Positions 8,235-17,227 of a stretch of DNA of 64,000 bases are shown in pieces. Source of the stretch: Streptomyces virginiae (GTDB taxonomy: Bacteria > Actinomycetota > Actinomycetes > Streptomycetales > Streptomycetaceae). The notes under the pieces were generated by a model that saw only the letters and a program-made list of their open reading frames with translations, had not been told where the DNA came from and did not search any database. The position numbers and the translations under genes were made by a program. How positions within the stretch are numbered: position 1 is the stretch's first letter; each line of letters opens with the position of its first letter. The DNA lies in NCBI RefSeq assembly GCF_000720455.1, contig NZ_JOAK01000002.1, forward strand, positions 1 through 64,000. Direction: 5' to 3'.

Positions 8235-8897
8235 ATGCGCTACGCAGTCCTCGGCACCGGGATCGTCGGCCGCACGGTGGCCGCCCGGCTGGACTCCCTG
8301 GGCCACCAGGTCGTCATCGGGACCCGGGATCCGGACGCCACCCTCGGCCGGGCCGAGTACTCGGACTGGCAGGAGGTCCACCCCGAGGTGGGGCTGGCCG
8401 GGTTCGCGGAGGCCGCGCGGGACGGCGAGGTCCTCGTCAACGCCACCGGCGGGCAGGTCAGCGTCGCCGCGCTGACGGAGGCGGACGCGGCCCACCTGGA
8501 CGGCAAGATCCTCATCGACATCGCGAACCCGCTGGACTTCTCGGGCGGCTTCCCGCCGGGCCTGGACCCGGTGGACGACGACAGCCTGGGCGAGCTGATC
8601 CAGCGGACGTTCCCGGGGCTGCGGGTGGTCAAGACGCTGAACACGATGAACTGCCAGATCATGGTGGACCCGGCGCGGGTCGCCGGCGAGCACCACGTGT
8701 TCGTCTCGGGGGAGGACGCGGACGCCAAGAAGGCGGTGCGTGAGCTGCTGCACTCCTTCGGATGGCCGGAGTCGAGCGTCCTCGACCTCGGCGGCATCGA
8801 GACGGCCCGGGGCACGGAGATGCTGCTGCCGGTCTGGCTGCGCCTGATGAGCGCGCTCGGCCACACGGACTTCAACTTCCACATCCAGGGCGCCTGA
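8235..8897 (+). CDS. NAD(P)-binding oxidoreductase, F420/NADP-type Rossmann domain
   Basis: 220 residues. The N-terminal dinucleotide-binding loop is VLGTGIVGRTVAARL (residues 4-18), and the phosphate-binding GTRDP follows at 34-38. This arrangement is that of NADP-oxidoreductase, coenzyme F420-dependent, and of pyrroline-carboxylate reductase N-terminal domains. The protein ends without an added dimerisation domain, so it belongs to the short form often annotated as NADPH-dependent F420 reductase-like. A GAAGGAAG ribosome-binding site lies 7 bases before ATG 8235. Substrate unknown; it lies 45 bases downstream of the DsbB-like gene and may be on the same transcript. Confidence 0.78.
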   Translation: MRYAVLGTGIVGRTVAARLDSLGHQVVIGTRDPDATLGRAEYSDWQEVHPEVGLAGFAEAARDGEVLVNATGGQVSVAALTEADAAHLDGKILIDIANPLDFSGGFPPGLDPVDDDSLGELIQRTFPGLRVVKTLNTMNCQIMVDPARVAGEHHVFVSGEDADAKKAVRELLHSFGWPESSVLDLGGIETARGTEMLLPVWLRLMSALGHTDFNFHIQGA

Positions 8898-9016
8898 CGG
8901 GGCGGTGGTGCGGGGCCGGCCGGGGCGGTCCGGGCGCCCTACGGCCCGGACGGGGGCGCATATGTTGCCGCGCCCCCGGCCCGCGCCGAGGGTGGGCGTG
9001 ACGGAAGGAGCCACGC

Positions 9017-9316
9017 ATGAGGGTCATGCTCAGGGCGCACATGGACACGGTCGCCACCAACGAGTCCATCAGGACCGGAGGCCTGCCCCAGGCCATGCGT
9101 ACGCTGATGGACAGGGTGAAGCCGGAGGCGGCCTACTTCGGGCTGCACGAAGGCGTGCGCTCCTGCTGGATCGTCTTCGACCTCCAGGACAGCTCGCTGA
9201 TGCCGTCGCTGATGGAGGACCTGTTCCTGCAGTTCAACGCCGAGGTCGAGGTCGCCCCCGTGATGAACGCCGAGGACCTGGCGAAGGGCCTGGCGGCCAT
9301 GAAGTCCTCACCCTGA
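9017..9316 (+). CDS. conserved small protein, function unknown
   Basis: 99 residues, soluble, no signal peptide. The alternating beta/alpha pattern (MRVMLRAHMDT ... SCWIVFDLQDSS ... FNAEVEVAPVMNAEDL) is typical of dimeric ferredoxin-like alpha/beta-barrel proteins, but this is a guess from pattern only. The AAGGAG ribosome-binding site 6-7 bases before ATG 9017 is strong. No clear operon partner. Confidence 0.7.
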   Translation: MRVMLRAHMDTVATNESIRTGGLPQAMRTLMDRVKPEAAYFGLHEGVRSCWIVFDLQDSSLMPSLMEDLFLQFNAEVEVAPVMNAEDLAKGLAAMKSSP

Positions 9317-9356
9317 CGCTCTGTCCCGTGCCCTCTTCCGGCAGCCCGCCCGCGGA

Positions 9357-11053
9357 TCAGTAGGCGTCGTACTCGCCGAACCAGTCGACGACGTAGTGGA
9401 CCTCCCGGGTGCTCTGGTTCCACAGGTCGACGACCTCGTGCGGGCCGGGCTTCGCCTGGACCAGGTTGGAGACGTCCTTGCCCGCCGTCCAGTTCAGCGC
9501 GGAGGTGGAGGGGCGGGGCGGCGGAGTCGGACGGCCGTTGCGGTACGCGTCCATCGAGTACGGGTCGGGGGCGACGGAGAGGTGACCCGCTCCGGTCGTG
9601 CCGGCGACGGTGAGGTTCAGGACGTAGGCCTCGATGGGGAGGTCGCCGCGGTTCATGGAGTCCATGTTCATCGGGTAGTACCCGCCGGCGAGGCAGGGCC
9701 AGCTGCCGGCGGGCAGGCGCCTGGAGTCCATCAGCCGCCATGGCGCGCCCTTCCAGATGCCGGGCGTCGTGCTGGTGAAGGCCGCCTTGCTGCCGGCGCC
9801 GTAGTAGCCGACGACATCGATGATGACGTCCGTCCCGGCCCAGGCGCCGTTGCGGACGTTGATCTTCCCGTCGGCGCCGACGGGGACGATGACCGAGTTG
9901 GCGACCGTCTGGCCGGGAGTGAAGTTCAGGTGGAGGTGGACGGGGCCGCCTGACCACTCGGGAAGACCGTCAGGTGGCCGGCCTGCTTCGGGTCGGTGAC
10001 GGTGACGTTGAGCGCCACGGCGGTCGCCCCGGCCGGGATGCCGCTCCTGCCGGTGATCTGGACGCCGAAGGTGCCCTGTCCGGCGACCTGCCCGCGCGCC
10101 GTGCCGAGGCCTTCGCGGGTGTCGACGAAGCGGACCGGGTTCAGCGAGGTGTAGCCGTCGGCGGCTGCACGGTCGAAGTAGCCGGTCACGTCGGCGATCA
10201 GGTCCACCGCCTTCCAGCCGCCGTTGTACAGCTCGATGCACCCGTCCTTGCCGACCGGAACGATCACCTGGTTCGGGACGGTCTGGCCGGCGTCGTAGTT
10301 CAGGTTCGAGCTCTCGGGCCGTTCCCTGCCCGAGGGATAGACGCTGACGTGCCCGGCGGCGGTGGTGTTGGTGACCGTGACGTTGAGGACCACCGCGGCG
10401 ACGCCGGCCGGTACCTTCGCGCTGCCCGCGATCTTCAGCCTGACCGGCGTGTACGCACCCACCTTGGCCTTCGCCGCGCCGGTGCCGGTCCGGGTGTCGA
10501 GCAGCCGGGTGGGGGCGTGCGGTACGAAGAAGGAGCCCGCTGTCGAGAACTGGAGCTGGTTGGCCGCCTGGACGTGGTTCACGCTGTCCGTCGCGGTCAC
10601 GGTGATGGTGTAGTCGCCGGGCCGCGGGTAGGTGTGCCTGACGTCGCGCAGGATCTCACCGCCGTTGGTGGTGGCTTGGTGCGTCGTGCCGTCGCCCCAG
10701 TCGATGGTGACCTCGTGGGGGACGGGCGCGCCGTTGTAGAGGTTGACGCCGAAGGACACGCTGCGCGCGGTCCTGATGTCGGCCCACATGGCGAGTTCGA
10801 GGTTCGAGGCGTCGGCGGACCCCTGCGCCGAGGCGCCCTTCGCCCCGGCGCCGGGCAGGACCGTGCGGACCGTGCGCTCCCCCGGGCTGCGGAAGGTTCC
10901 GCTCTCGGAGGCGGCCGCCTCGTCGGGAGCGGACTCGGGGGGCGGTGCGGAAACGCCGGGTGTCGCGGGGCCGGCGGCCTGTGCCGTGCCCGGTAGGAAA
11001 CCTGCGCCGACCGCGAGAGCGGCAGCTGAGACAACGAGTCGGCGACTGCGCAC
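9357..11053 (-). pseudogene. secreted PKD-domain protein with three C-terminal DTR repeats, split by a frameshift
   Basis: Two overlapping frames encode one protein. The first (11053 down to 9926) has a signal peptide (ending GTAQAAG), a PKD domain (about 90-165) and two complete or partial copies of a ~115-residue repeat beginning LLDTR/FVDTR and containing AVVLNVTVT...GH(V/L)(S/T)V(Y/F)PSG. It stops in the second copy right after PSTST. The next frame resumes with LNFTPGQTVANSVIVPVG and carries the rest of copy 2 and copy 3 to the stop at 9357. By comparison with copy 1 (SSNLNYDAGQTV), a single base is missing near 9928-9940 within a GGTGGA repeat, so an AAC codon is lost. It is either a real disruption or a sequencing error. 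Such repeat proteins are extracellular; the substrate is unknown. Confidence 0.8.
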
Positions 11054-11160
11054 CGGCCCCCCAATTCCGTTGTTGAACAGACGATTTCGAACCGGTTCAG
11101 CCTAGCGATCGACCCGGACATGTCATACGCCTTTCCGGGCCTGGTCGGGGCACGGTCTGA

Positions 11161-12447
11161 TCACGTCGGGTCCGGGCCGCCGCCCGGACCGGGCGGGGCG
11201 GCGGACCGGTTCCTTCCGTGTGCCGTCAGGGCGGGGGCGAGGAGCGCGGAGGCGGTGACCGCGGCGCAGGAGAGCGTGAAGGCGGCCCGGTGGCCGTGGG
11301 CGGCCGCCAGGGGGCCCGCGAGGGCCGCGGCCAGGGCCTGACCGAGGATGAGGCCGCTGCCGATCACGGTCATGGCCTCGCCCATCCGCTCCGCCGGGCC
11401 GGACCGTTCCACCAGACCGAACAGCGCGATCAGGTGCGGTGCCACGGCCAGCCCGATGCCCGCGACGGCGAAGGCGGCCGCCCACAGTCCGGACACCCAC
11501 AGCAACGGCAGGGTGAGCAGCGCCTGGAGGGCGATCGTCCACCGCAGCCGCACGGTCAGGTCCGCCGAGCCGGGCCGGGCGACCGTGATGAAACCGGCGA
11601 TCGAGCTGGTCACGGCCATGGCGGCCCATACGAGTCCGGCAGCGCCGGGCTCGCCCAGCGACGCGGCGAGCGCGTTGACGCCCGTGTTGGCGCCGCTCCA
11701 CGCGGCCCCCTGCAGCACGGCCATCGTGAACAGCAGCACCAGCCCGGGGGACCACAGCCGTACGCCGGCCCGCTCGCCGGGGGATCCGGCGGCCGGGCCC
11801 GGAGCGGTCGGGTGCACCGCGAACAGGGTGCCGAACACCAGGATCAGCCCGGCCGCGAGGACGAGCGCCGAGGCGGGGTGGACGGTCACGGCCAGCACGC
11901 CGGCCAGCGCGGGGCCGACCATGAAGCCGACCTCGTCCAGGGTGGTGTCGAAGGACAGCGCCGAGCCGAGCACCGCCTTGTCCCCGTCGGCCAGCCGTGC
12001 CCAGCGGGCCCTGGCGAGCGGGCCGACCTGCGGGACGGTGAGGCCGGCCGCGGCGGCGAGCGCCGGCCGGGCGGCCGGCGGCAGCCCGCCGAGGACGGCT
12101 GCGACGAGGGCGAGGAGGACGGCGGCGTTCGCGGCGCAGGCGAGGAGCAGGACGGGGCGGTGCCCGCGCAGGTCGGCGAGCCGGCCGATGACGGGGCCGC
12201 CGAGGGCCTGGCCGAGCCAGAGCGCGGCGGCGACGGGGCCCGCGGCGCCGATGCCGTCCCGTCCGGTGATGAGCAGGAGCGTGCCGATGGGGCACAGCGC
12301 TGCGGGGAGCCGCGCGAGGAATCCGTAGAGGGGGAGGGCGGTGCCGCCGAGGGCGAGCACCGCGCGCAGCCCGCCGGGAGGGGGTGCGGGCGTGGGTACG
12401 GGTACGGGCGCAGGTGTGGGGATGGGCGCGGGCGAGGGCTGGGACAC
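11161..12447 (-). CDS. MFS transporter
   Basis: 428 residues with about 12 predicted membrane helices in two sixes. The loop between helices 2 and 3 carries the GRLADLRGHRPVLL form of MFS motif A. The N terminus has a 25-residue Pro/Ala/Thr-rich extension. GTG 12447 was chosen because a GGAGG ribosome-binding site lies 7 bases upstream; longer in-frame reading upstream has no start signal. The gene follows the MarR regulator on the same strand after a terminator, so it could be regulated by it, as efflux genes next to MarR genes often are. Substrate unknown. Confidence 0.82.
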   Translation of the reverse strand: MSQPSPAPIPTPAPVPVPTPAPPPGGLRAVLALGGTALPLYGFLARLPAALCPIGTLLLITGRDGIGAAGPVAAALWLGQALGGPVIGRLADLRGHRPVLLLACAANAAVLLALVAAVLGGLPPAARPALAAAAGLTVPQVGPLARARWARLADGDKAVLGSALSFDTTLDEVGFMVGPALAGVLAVTVHPASALVLAAGLILVFGTLFAVHPTAPGPAAGSPGERAGVRLWSPGLVLLFTMAVLQGAAWSGANTGVNALAASLGEPGAAGLVWAAMAVTSSIAGFITVARPGSADLTVRLRWTIALQALLTLPLLWVSGLWAAAFAVAGIGLAVAPHLIALFGLVERSGPAERMGEAMTVIGSGLILGQALAAALAGPLAAAHGHRAAFTLSCAAVTASALLAPALTAHGRNRSAAPPGPGGGPDPT

Positions 12448-12528
12448 GGACAACCTCCAACCGCGCGCCGACCCTCCCGTTTCTCCGGCGCGCGCCGTTG
12501 CCCGTCGCCCCGGACCGTACTGCCGCGG

Positions 12529-12563
12529 CGGCCCCTGTGGAAGCCCTCCCGCGGCAGGGGCCG
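12529..12563 (-). terminator. terminator hairpin after the MarR gene
   Basis: CGGCCCCTG pairs with CAGGGGCCG across a 17-base loop, directly after the MarR stop codon on the minus strand. An overlapping CTGCCGCG/CGCGGCAG pairing gives an alternative fold. Confidence 0.6.
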
Positions 12564-13064
12564 TCAGCCGGGCTCGCCCGAGGTCAGCCGCTTGGCCTGG
12601 GTCCGTCCCACCTCGGCGGCGCGGTGCAGGTAGTCGGCGATGACGGCGAGTTCGGAGTCGGAGTAGCTCTCCAGTACGGCGCCGAAGGCGCGGCCCGGGG
12701 TGTCCCACGCCGCGCCGATGCGCCGGCGTGCCTCGGGGGAGAGGGCGACGAGGGAGCGGCGGCGGTCGTTCGGGTCGGCCCGCCGCTCGACGATGCCGGC
12801 TTTGACCATCCGGTCGACGAGGCGGGTGGCGGAGCCCGAGGTCAGGCCGGTGAGGCGGGCGATGTCGCCGGTGCTGACGGGGCCGGGCTCCATGTCGAGC
12901 AGGGCGATGCACTGCATGTCGGTGGGATGCAGGCCGACCGAGTCGGCCATGGCCTGGTTGAAGAGGGAGTAGTCGGCGTAGTGCCGCTGGCTCTCGGTGA
13001 CGATGCGCGCGAGCAGCTCGGCGCGGCTCCACTCATCACCCGTACGAGGGGAATCGGTTGACAT
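12564..13064 (-). CDS. MarR-family transcriptional regulator
   Basis: 166 residues with the winged-helix MarR plan. The recognition region is PVSTGDIARLTGLTSGSATRLVDRMVKAGIVERR (residues 63-96), followed by the wing DPNDRRRSLVALS. It is divergent from an NmrA-like oxidoreductase at 13183. The 118-base gap contains a repeated ATCTGTGT motif 32 bases apart, a good candidate operator for autorepression and repression of the oxidoreductase. The ligand is probably a small aromatic or electrophile by family analogy only. Confidence 0.88.
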   Translation of the reverse strand: MSTDSPRTGDEWSRAELLARIVTESQRHYADYSLFNQAMADSVGLHPTDMQCIALLDMEPGPVSTGDIARLTGLTSGSATRLVDRMVKAGIVERRADPNDRRRSLVALSPEARRRIGAAWDTPGRAFGAVLESYSDSELAVIADYLHRAAEVGRTQAKRLTSGEPG

Positions 13065-13087
13065 CGGATTCTCCGTGCTCCAAATTT

Positions 13088-13127
13088 ATCTGTGTGACGC
13101 AGAGGATGTGTAGTGCAGAATCTGTGT
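13088..13127. promoter_or_regulatory. candidate MarR operator region between divergent genes
   Basis: The octamer ATCTGTGT occurs at 13088-13095 and again at 13120-13127, that is 32 bp (about three helical turns) apart, each followed by a G/C-rich GACGCA- or CGCGTA-type half. It lies in the only shared promoter region of the MarR regulator and the oxidoreductase. Repeat spacing on one face of the helix is what a dimeric repressor would need. Confidence 0.45.
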
Positions 13128-13182
13128 CGCGTAGTAATCCTAGCGTCAGTCAGCACCCTCACTCCAGAAAGAGGAACCAGTC

Positions 13183-14001
13183 ATGTCCATTCTTGTGACC
13201 GGCGGCCGCGGTGCCGTCGCCCGCGGTCTCGGCGGCCTGCTCGCCGCCCACGGCATCCCGTACCGCCTGGGCTCCCGTGAGCGGGACACCCCCGGTGCGG
13301 TCCAATGCGACCTCACCGATCCGGCGACGTATCCCGGCGCCCTCGCCGGCATCCGTTCCGTCTTCCTCTACGCCGAGGCGTCCGGCATCGAAGCCTTCGT
13401 CGAGGAGGCCGTCACGGCAGGAGTGGAGCACGTCGTGCTCCTGTCTTCTTCCTCGGTGCTCGCGCCGCATGCAGCCGACAGCCCGCTGTCGGCCTCCCAC
13501 CTCGTCGTCGAGCAGGCACTCTCGGCCTCCCCGCTGCGCACCACCGTGCTGCGGCCGGGGTCCTTCGCGAGCAACGCCCGGGGCTGGGCCTGGTCGCTGA
13601 AGTCGGGCCGGCCGGTCCGCCTGCCCTACCCCGGCGCCTACTGCGACCCCGTGCACGAGGCCGACCTGGCCGAATCGGCCCTCGCGGTCCTCACCGACCC
13701 GGCCCTGTCCGGCCGCGCGTACACGCTGACCGGCCCGCAGTCGCTGACCTTCGCGGCCCAGATCTCGATACTCGGCGAAGTCCTCGGCCGGTCCATACCC
13801 TTCGAGGCCGTCTCGGCCGAGCAGTGGAAGGCCGAGGTGGACGGCTACGTCCCCGGCCCCTACGCCGACGCGCTCCTGGAGTTCTGGGCCTCCTCCGACG
13901 GCCTCCCGGTCGAGATCACCGGCGCCGTCGAGCAGCTCACCGGCCATCCGGCCCGCACGTTCAGGACCTGGGCCGAGGACCACGCCGACGTCTTCGCGTG
14001 A
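13183..14001 (+). CDS. NmrA-like NAD(P)H-binding oxidoreductase
   Basis: 272 residues. The start MSILVTGGRGAVARGLGGLL holds the GxxGxxG dinucleotide loop of atypical short-chain dehydrogenases. A later YCDPVHEADLAE segment and the C-terminal GYVPGPYADALLEFW are typical of NmrA/quinone-reductase-like proteins that sense or reduce small molecules. The gene is divergent from its likely MarR regulator. It converges on bglC with only 2 bases between the stop codons, leaving no room for a terminator. Substrate unknown; quinone or aldehyde detoxification is the usual guess. Confidence 0.82.
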   Translation: MSILVTGGRGAVARGLGGLLAAHGIPYRLGSRERDTPGAVQCDLTDPATYPGALAGIRSVFLYAEASGIEAFVEEAVTAGVEHVVLLSSSSVLAPHAADSPLSASHLVVEQALSASPLRTTVLRPGSFASNARGWAWSLKSGRPVRLPYPGAYCDPVHEADLAESALAVLTDPALSGRAYTLTGPQSLTFAAQISILGEVLGRSIPFEAVSAEQWKAEVDGYVPGPYADALLEFWASSDGLPVEITGAVEQLTGHPARTFRTWAEDHADVFA

Positions 14002-14003
14002 CG

Positions 14004-15407
14004 CTACATGACCCCCTTCCGGGCCAGGCGGGCGTACCAGTGGGCGCTGGAGCGCGGCGTGCGGACCTGGGTGTCGTAGTCGACGTGCACGATGCCGAAG
14101 CGCTTGCTGTATCCGTAGGACCACTCGAAGTTGTCCAGCAGCGACCAGAGGAAGTAGCCGCCCACGGGGGCGCCGTCCGCCAGCGCGCGGTGGACGGTGG
14201 CGAGGTGGGCCTCCAGGTAGGCGATGCGCTGAGGGTCGTGCAGGTCCGGGGCGTAGGCCGCGCCGTTCTCGGTGACCATCAGCGGCAGGCCGGGTGCCTC
14301 GTGGGTGAAGCGCATCAGCAGGTCGTACAGGCCGGTGGGGTCGATCGACCAGCCCATGTCGGTCTGTTCGCCCGGGGGCTGGTGGAAGGCCACCGCGTCC
14401 GCGGCGGGCCAGGGGGAGTGGGACGTGGCGCCGTGGCCGTCGGCGCGCGGGCCGGCCCCGTCCGGGGCCGCCGACACCACCGCCGGGGTGTAGTAGTTCA
14501 CGCCGAGGAAGTCCAGCGGCTGGCGGATCAGCGCCTCGTCGCCGGTGCGGACGAACGACCAGTCCGTCAGGGCGGCGGTGTCCGCGAGCAGGTCCTGCGG
14601 GTAGGCGCCCTGCAGCAGTGGCCCGGTGAAGATCCGGTTGGCGAGCGCGTCGATACGGCGGGCCGCGTCCAGGTCGGCCGCCGAGCCGGTCAGCGGCCGC
14701 ACCGCGCTGGGGTTGAGCGCGATCCCGACCCGGGTGCGGGCCGGCAGGGCCGTCGCGGCCAGGCCGTGGGCCAGGTTGAGGTGGTGTGCGGCGCGCAGCG
14801 AGTCGGCGGGCGAAGTGCGACCGGGGGCGTGCACGCCGGAGGCGTAGCCGAGGAAGGCGCTGCACCAGGGCTCGTTGAGGGTGGTCCACAGCTCCACGCG
14901 GTCGGCGAGAGCGTCCGCGACCTGCCCGGCGTACTGGGCGAAGGCGTAGGCGGTCTCCCGCTCCGGCCAGCCGCCGGCGTCCTCCAGCTCCTGCGGGAGG
15001 TCCCAGTGGTAGAGGGTCACGCAGGGCTGGATGCCGTGGGCGAGCAGCTCGTCGACCAGCTCGTCGTAGAAGCCGATCCCGCCGGCGAGGACCCGCGGCC
15101 AGGACACCGAGAAGCGGTAGGAGCCGAGGCCCAGTTCGGCCATGAGGGCGACGTCCTCGCGCCACAGCCGGTGGTGGTCGACCGCGACGTCGCCGGTGTG
15201 ACCGCCGTACACCTTGCCCGGGGTGCGGCAGAAGGTGTCCCAGATGGACGGCCCGCGCAGGGCGGCCGCGCCCTCGATCTGGAAGGCGGCCGTGGCGGTG
15301 CCCCACAAGAACCCGTCGGGGAAGCGGAGTTCCCCGGCCTGAGCCGTCGCCTTCGACGTGTGCGACGCGTTCGACGTGTCCGTCGCGTGCGTCGGGGTGT
15401 CAGTCAT
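14004..15407 (-). CDS. bglC: GH1 beta-glucosidase (BglC), cytoplasmic
   Basis: 467 residues, normal for glycoside hydrolase family 1. The fold starts [19 protein letters not shown] after a 30-residue Thr/Ser-rich leader. The acid/base Glu is in TLNEPWC (about residue 180) and the nucleophile Glu is in MVTENGA (about 378). There is no signal peptide, so it hydrolyses imported cellobiose and cellotriose to glucose in the cytoplasm. ATG 15407 overlaps the cebG stop by 4 bases (ATGA), so it is the last gene of cebEFG-bglC. In Streptomyces this enzyme also removes the inducer of CebR. Confidence 0.92.
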   Translation of the reverse strand: MTDTPTHATDTSNASHTSKATAQAGELRFPDGFLWGTATAAFQIEGAAALRGPSIWDTFCRTPGKVYGGHTGDVAVDHHRLWREDVALMAELGLGSYRFSVSWPRVLAGGIGFYDELVDELLAHGIQPCVTLYHWDLPQELEDAGGWPERETAYAFAQYAGQVADALADRVELWTTLNEPWCSAFLGYASGVHAPGRTSPADSLRAAHHLNLAHGLAATALPARTRVGIALNPSAVRPLTGSAADLDAARRIDALANRIFTGPLLQGAYPQDLLADTAALTDWSFVRTGDEALIRQPLDFLGVNYYTPAVVSAAPDGAGPRADGHGATSHSPWPAADAVAFHQPPGEQTDMGWSIDPTGLYDLLMRFTHEAPGLPLMVTENGAAYAPDLHDPQRIAYLEAHLATVHRALADGAPVGGYFLWSLLDNFEWSYGYSKRFGIVHVDYDTQVRTPRSSAHWYARLARKGVM

Positions 15408-16228
15408 CCCTTTACCGCTCCCTGCATGATGCCGCCGACGATCTGGCGGCCGAAGACGAGGAACACCAGCAGCAGCGGGAGCGTGCCCAGCAGCGCACCC
15501 GCCATGATCACGGACTGGTCGGGGATGTAGCCCCGGCCCAGCCCGGTCAGGGCCACCTGTACCGTCGGGCTGCCGTTCTGGGTCAGCGCGACGATCGGCC
15601 AGAAGAAGTCGTTCCAGGACATGACGAAGGTCAGCATCCCCAGCACCGCCATCGCCGGCCGGGCCGCCGGGAAGACCACGTGCCACATGACCCGCAGGGA
15701 GCTCGCCCCGTCCGTGCGGGCCGCCTCCACCAGTTCCGTCGGCAGCGCGTGCACCAGGTACTGGCGCATGAAGAACACCCCGAAGGCGCACACCAGGGAC
15801 GGCAGGACCACCGCCTGGAGCCGGTCGGTCCACGACAGCTTCGCGATCAGCATGTACAGCGGCACCACGCTCAGCTGCGGCGGGATCAGCATCGTGCCCA
15901 CCACCATCGCCATCAGCATCCGGCGTCCGCGGAAGCGGAGTTTGGCGAAGGCGAAGCCCGCCAGCGTGGAGAAGAGGACCGTCCCGACGGTGACCGTGCC
16001 CGCCACGATCACCGTGTTCAGCAGGGCCGTGCCCATGTTGGCGTCGGTCCAGGCGATCTGCAGGTTGCGTCCCAGGTTGCCGCCGAACCAGAACGGCGGC
16101 GGGGTCTGGGCCAGGCGCGTGTTGGTGCGGGAGGCCGCGATCGCCGTCCACAGGAGCGGGAAGAGCGAACCGGCGGTGAAGAGGCCGAGCACCACATAGG
16201 TGAGCCGGCCCGCGCGCAGCGTTCTCAT
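15404..16228 (-). CDS. cebG: cellobiose/cellotriose ABC transporter permease CebG
   Basis: 274 residues, six predicted membrane helices, with the permease EAA loop ([25 protein letters not shown], read in parts, near residues 155-180) that contacts the ATPase. It is one of the two MalF/MalG-type permeases of a CUT1 carbohydrate importer. It overlaps cebF upstream and bglC downstream by 4 bases each. No ATPase gene is present in the cluster; in Streptomyces the shared MsiK ATPase, encoded elsewhere, energises this importer. Confidence 0.92.
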   Translation of the reverse strand: MRTLRAGRLTYVVLGLFTAGSLFPLLWTAIAASRTNTRLAQTPPPFWFGGNLGRNLQIAWTDANMGTALLNTVIVAGTVTVGTVLFSTLAGFAFAKLRFRGRRMLMAMVVGTMLIPPQLSVVPLYMLIAKLSWTDRLQAVVLPSLVCAFGVFFMRQYLVHALPTELVEAARTDGASSLRVMWHVVFPAARPAMAVLGMLTFVMSWNDFFWPIVALTQNGSPTVQVALTGLGRGYIPDQSVIMAGALLGTLPLLLVFLVFGRQIVGGIMQGAVKG

Positions 16229-17220
16229 CGCGAGTCCCCCCGTCCGCGCAGCAGCCGCGCCGCTCCGGCGATCAGCAGCAGGATCAGGAACATCGCCCAG
16301 GCGATCGCCGAGGCCCGCCCCAGGTGCAGGTTCACCCAGCCCTGCTCGTACAGGTACAGCCCGAGCGTCTGGAACTGGTGGTCCGAGCCGCCCGTCGCGC
16401 CCGCGCCGCCGTTGAACAGCAGCGGCTCACCGAACAGCTGGGTCGCCCCGATCGTCGACACCACACAGGTGAAGAGGATCGTCGGCCGCAGCGAGGGCAC
16501 GGTGACGTGCACGAACTGCTGCCAGCGCGAGGCCCCGTCCAGCGCGGCCGACTCGTACAGCTCGCCGGGCACGGCCTGCATGGCCGCCAGGTAGATCAGC
16601 GCGTTGTAGCCGGTCCACCGCCAGATCACGATGGTGGACACCGCCAGCTGGGAGGCGAAGGTGCCGTTCTGCCAGTCCACCGCCCCGAAGCCGACCGCCG
16701 AGAGCAGCCAGTTGATCATCCCGTAGTCCCGGCCGAAGAGCAGCACGAAGACGAGGGTGGCCGCCGCAACCGAGGTGGCGTACGGGGTGAGTACGGCGAC
16801 CCGGAAGAACGCCGAGCCCCGCAGCCGGTAGTTGAGCAGATGGGCCACGCCCAGCGCGATCGCCAGCTGCGGCACCGTCGAGAGCAGGCCGATGGTGACC
16901 GTGTTGCGCAGCGCGTTCCAGAAGAACTCGTCGTCCCACAGCCGGGTGAAGTTGCGCAGCCCCACCCACGTCATGCTGTCCGGATCGGTCAGCTCCACCT
17001 GGTGCAGCGCCGCCCAGCCCGTGTACAGCAGCGGGAACAGCCCGAAGACGGCGAAGAAGAGGAAGAAGGGCGCCACGAAGGCGTACGGGCTCCAGCGCAG
17101 GTCCCAGCGGTAGCGGCGCGAGCGCCACACCTGGCCCGGCCGGCCACGGCCGCCCCCCTCCGCCGCAGCCCGCTCCGGGGCGGCGGCGGAGGGGGACAGG
17201 AGTGCCGTCTCGTCCGTCAC
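16225..17220 (-). CDS. cebF: cellobiose/cellotriose ABC transporter permease CebF
   Basis: 331 residues. A 45-residue cytoplasmic N-terminal extension precedes six membrane helices. The EAA-type loop ([21 protein letters not shown]) is near residue 225. GTG 17220 lies 7 bases after the cebE stop, and its Shine-Dalgarno overlaps that stop, suggesting translational coupling. It forms the membrane channel with CebG. Confidence 0.92.
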   Translation of the reverse strand: MTDETALLSPSAAAPERAAAEGGGRGRPGQVWRSRRYRWDLRWSPYAFVAPFFLFFAVFGLFPLLYTGWAALHQVELTDPDSMTWVGLRNFTRLWDDEFFWNALRNTVTIGLLSTVPQLAIALGVAHLLNYRLRGSAFFRVAVLTPYATSVAAATLVFVLLFGRDYGMINWLLSAVGFGAVDWQNGTFASQLAVSTIVIWRWTGYNALIYLAAMQAVPGELYESAALDGASRWQQFVHVTVPSLRPTILFTCVVSTIGATQLFGEPLLFNGGAGATGGSDHQFQTLGLYLYEQGWVNLHLGRASAIAWAMFLILLLIAGAARLLRGRGDSR

Positions 17221-17227
17221 CGGCGCC

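Noticed and set aside
13305..15530. Plus-strand open frame of 741 codons over the NmrA-like gene and bglC
   Set aside because: Overlaps two well supported genes in other frames and yields low-complexity Arg/Gly/Val sequence.
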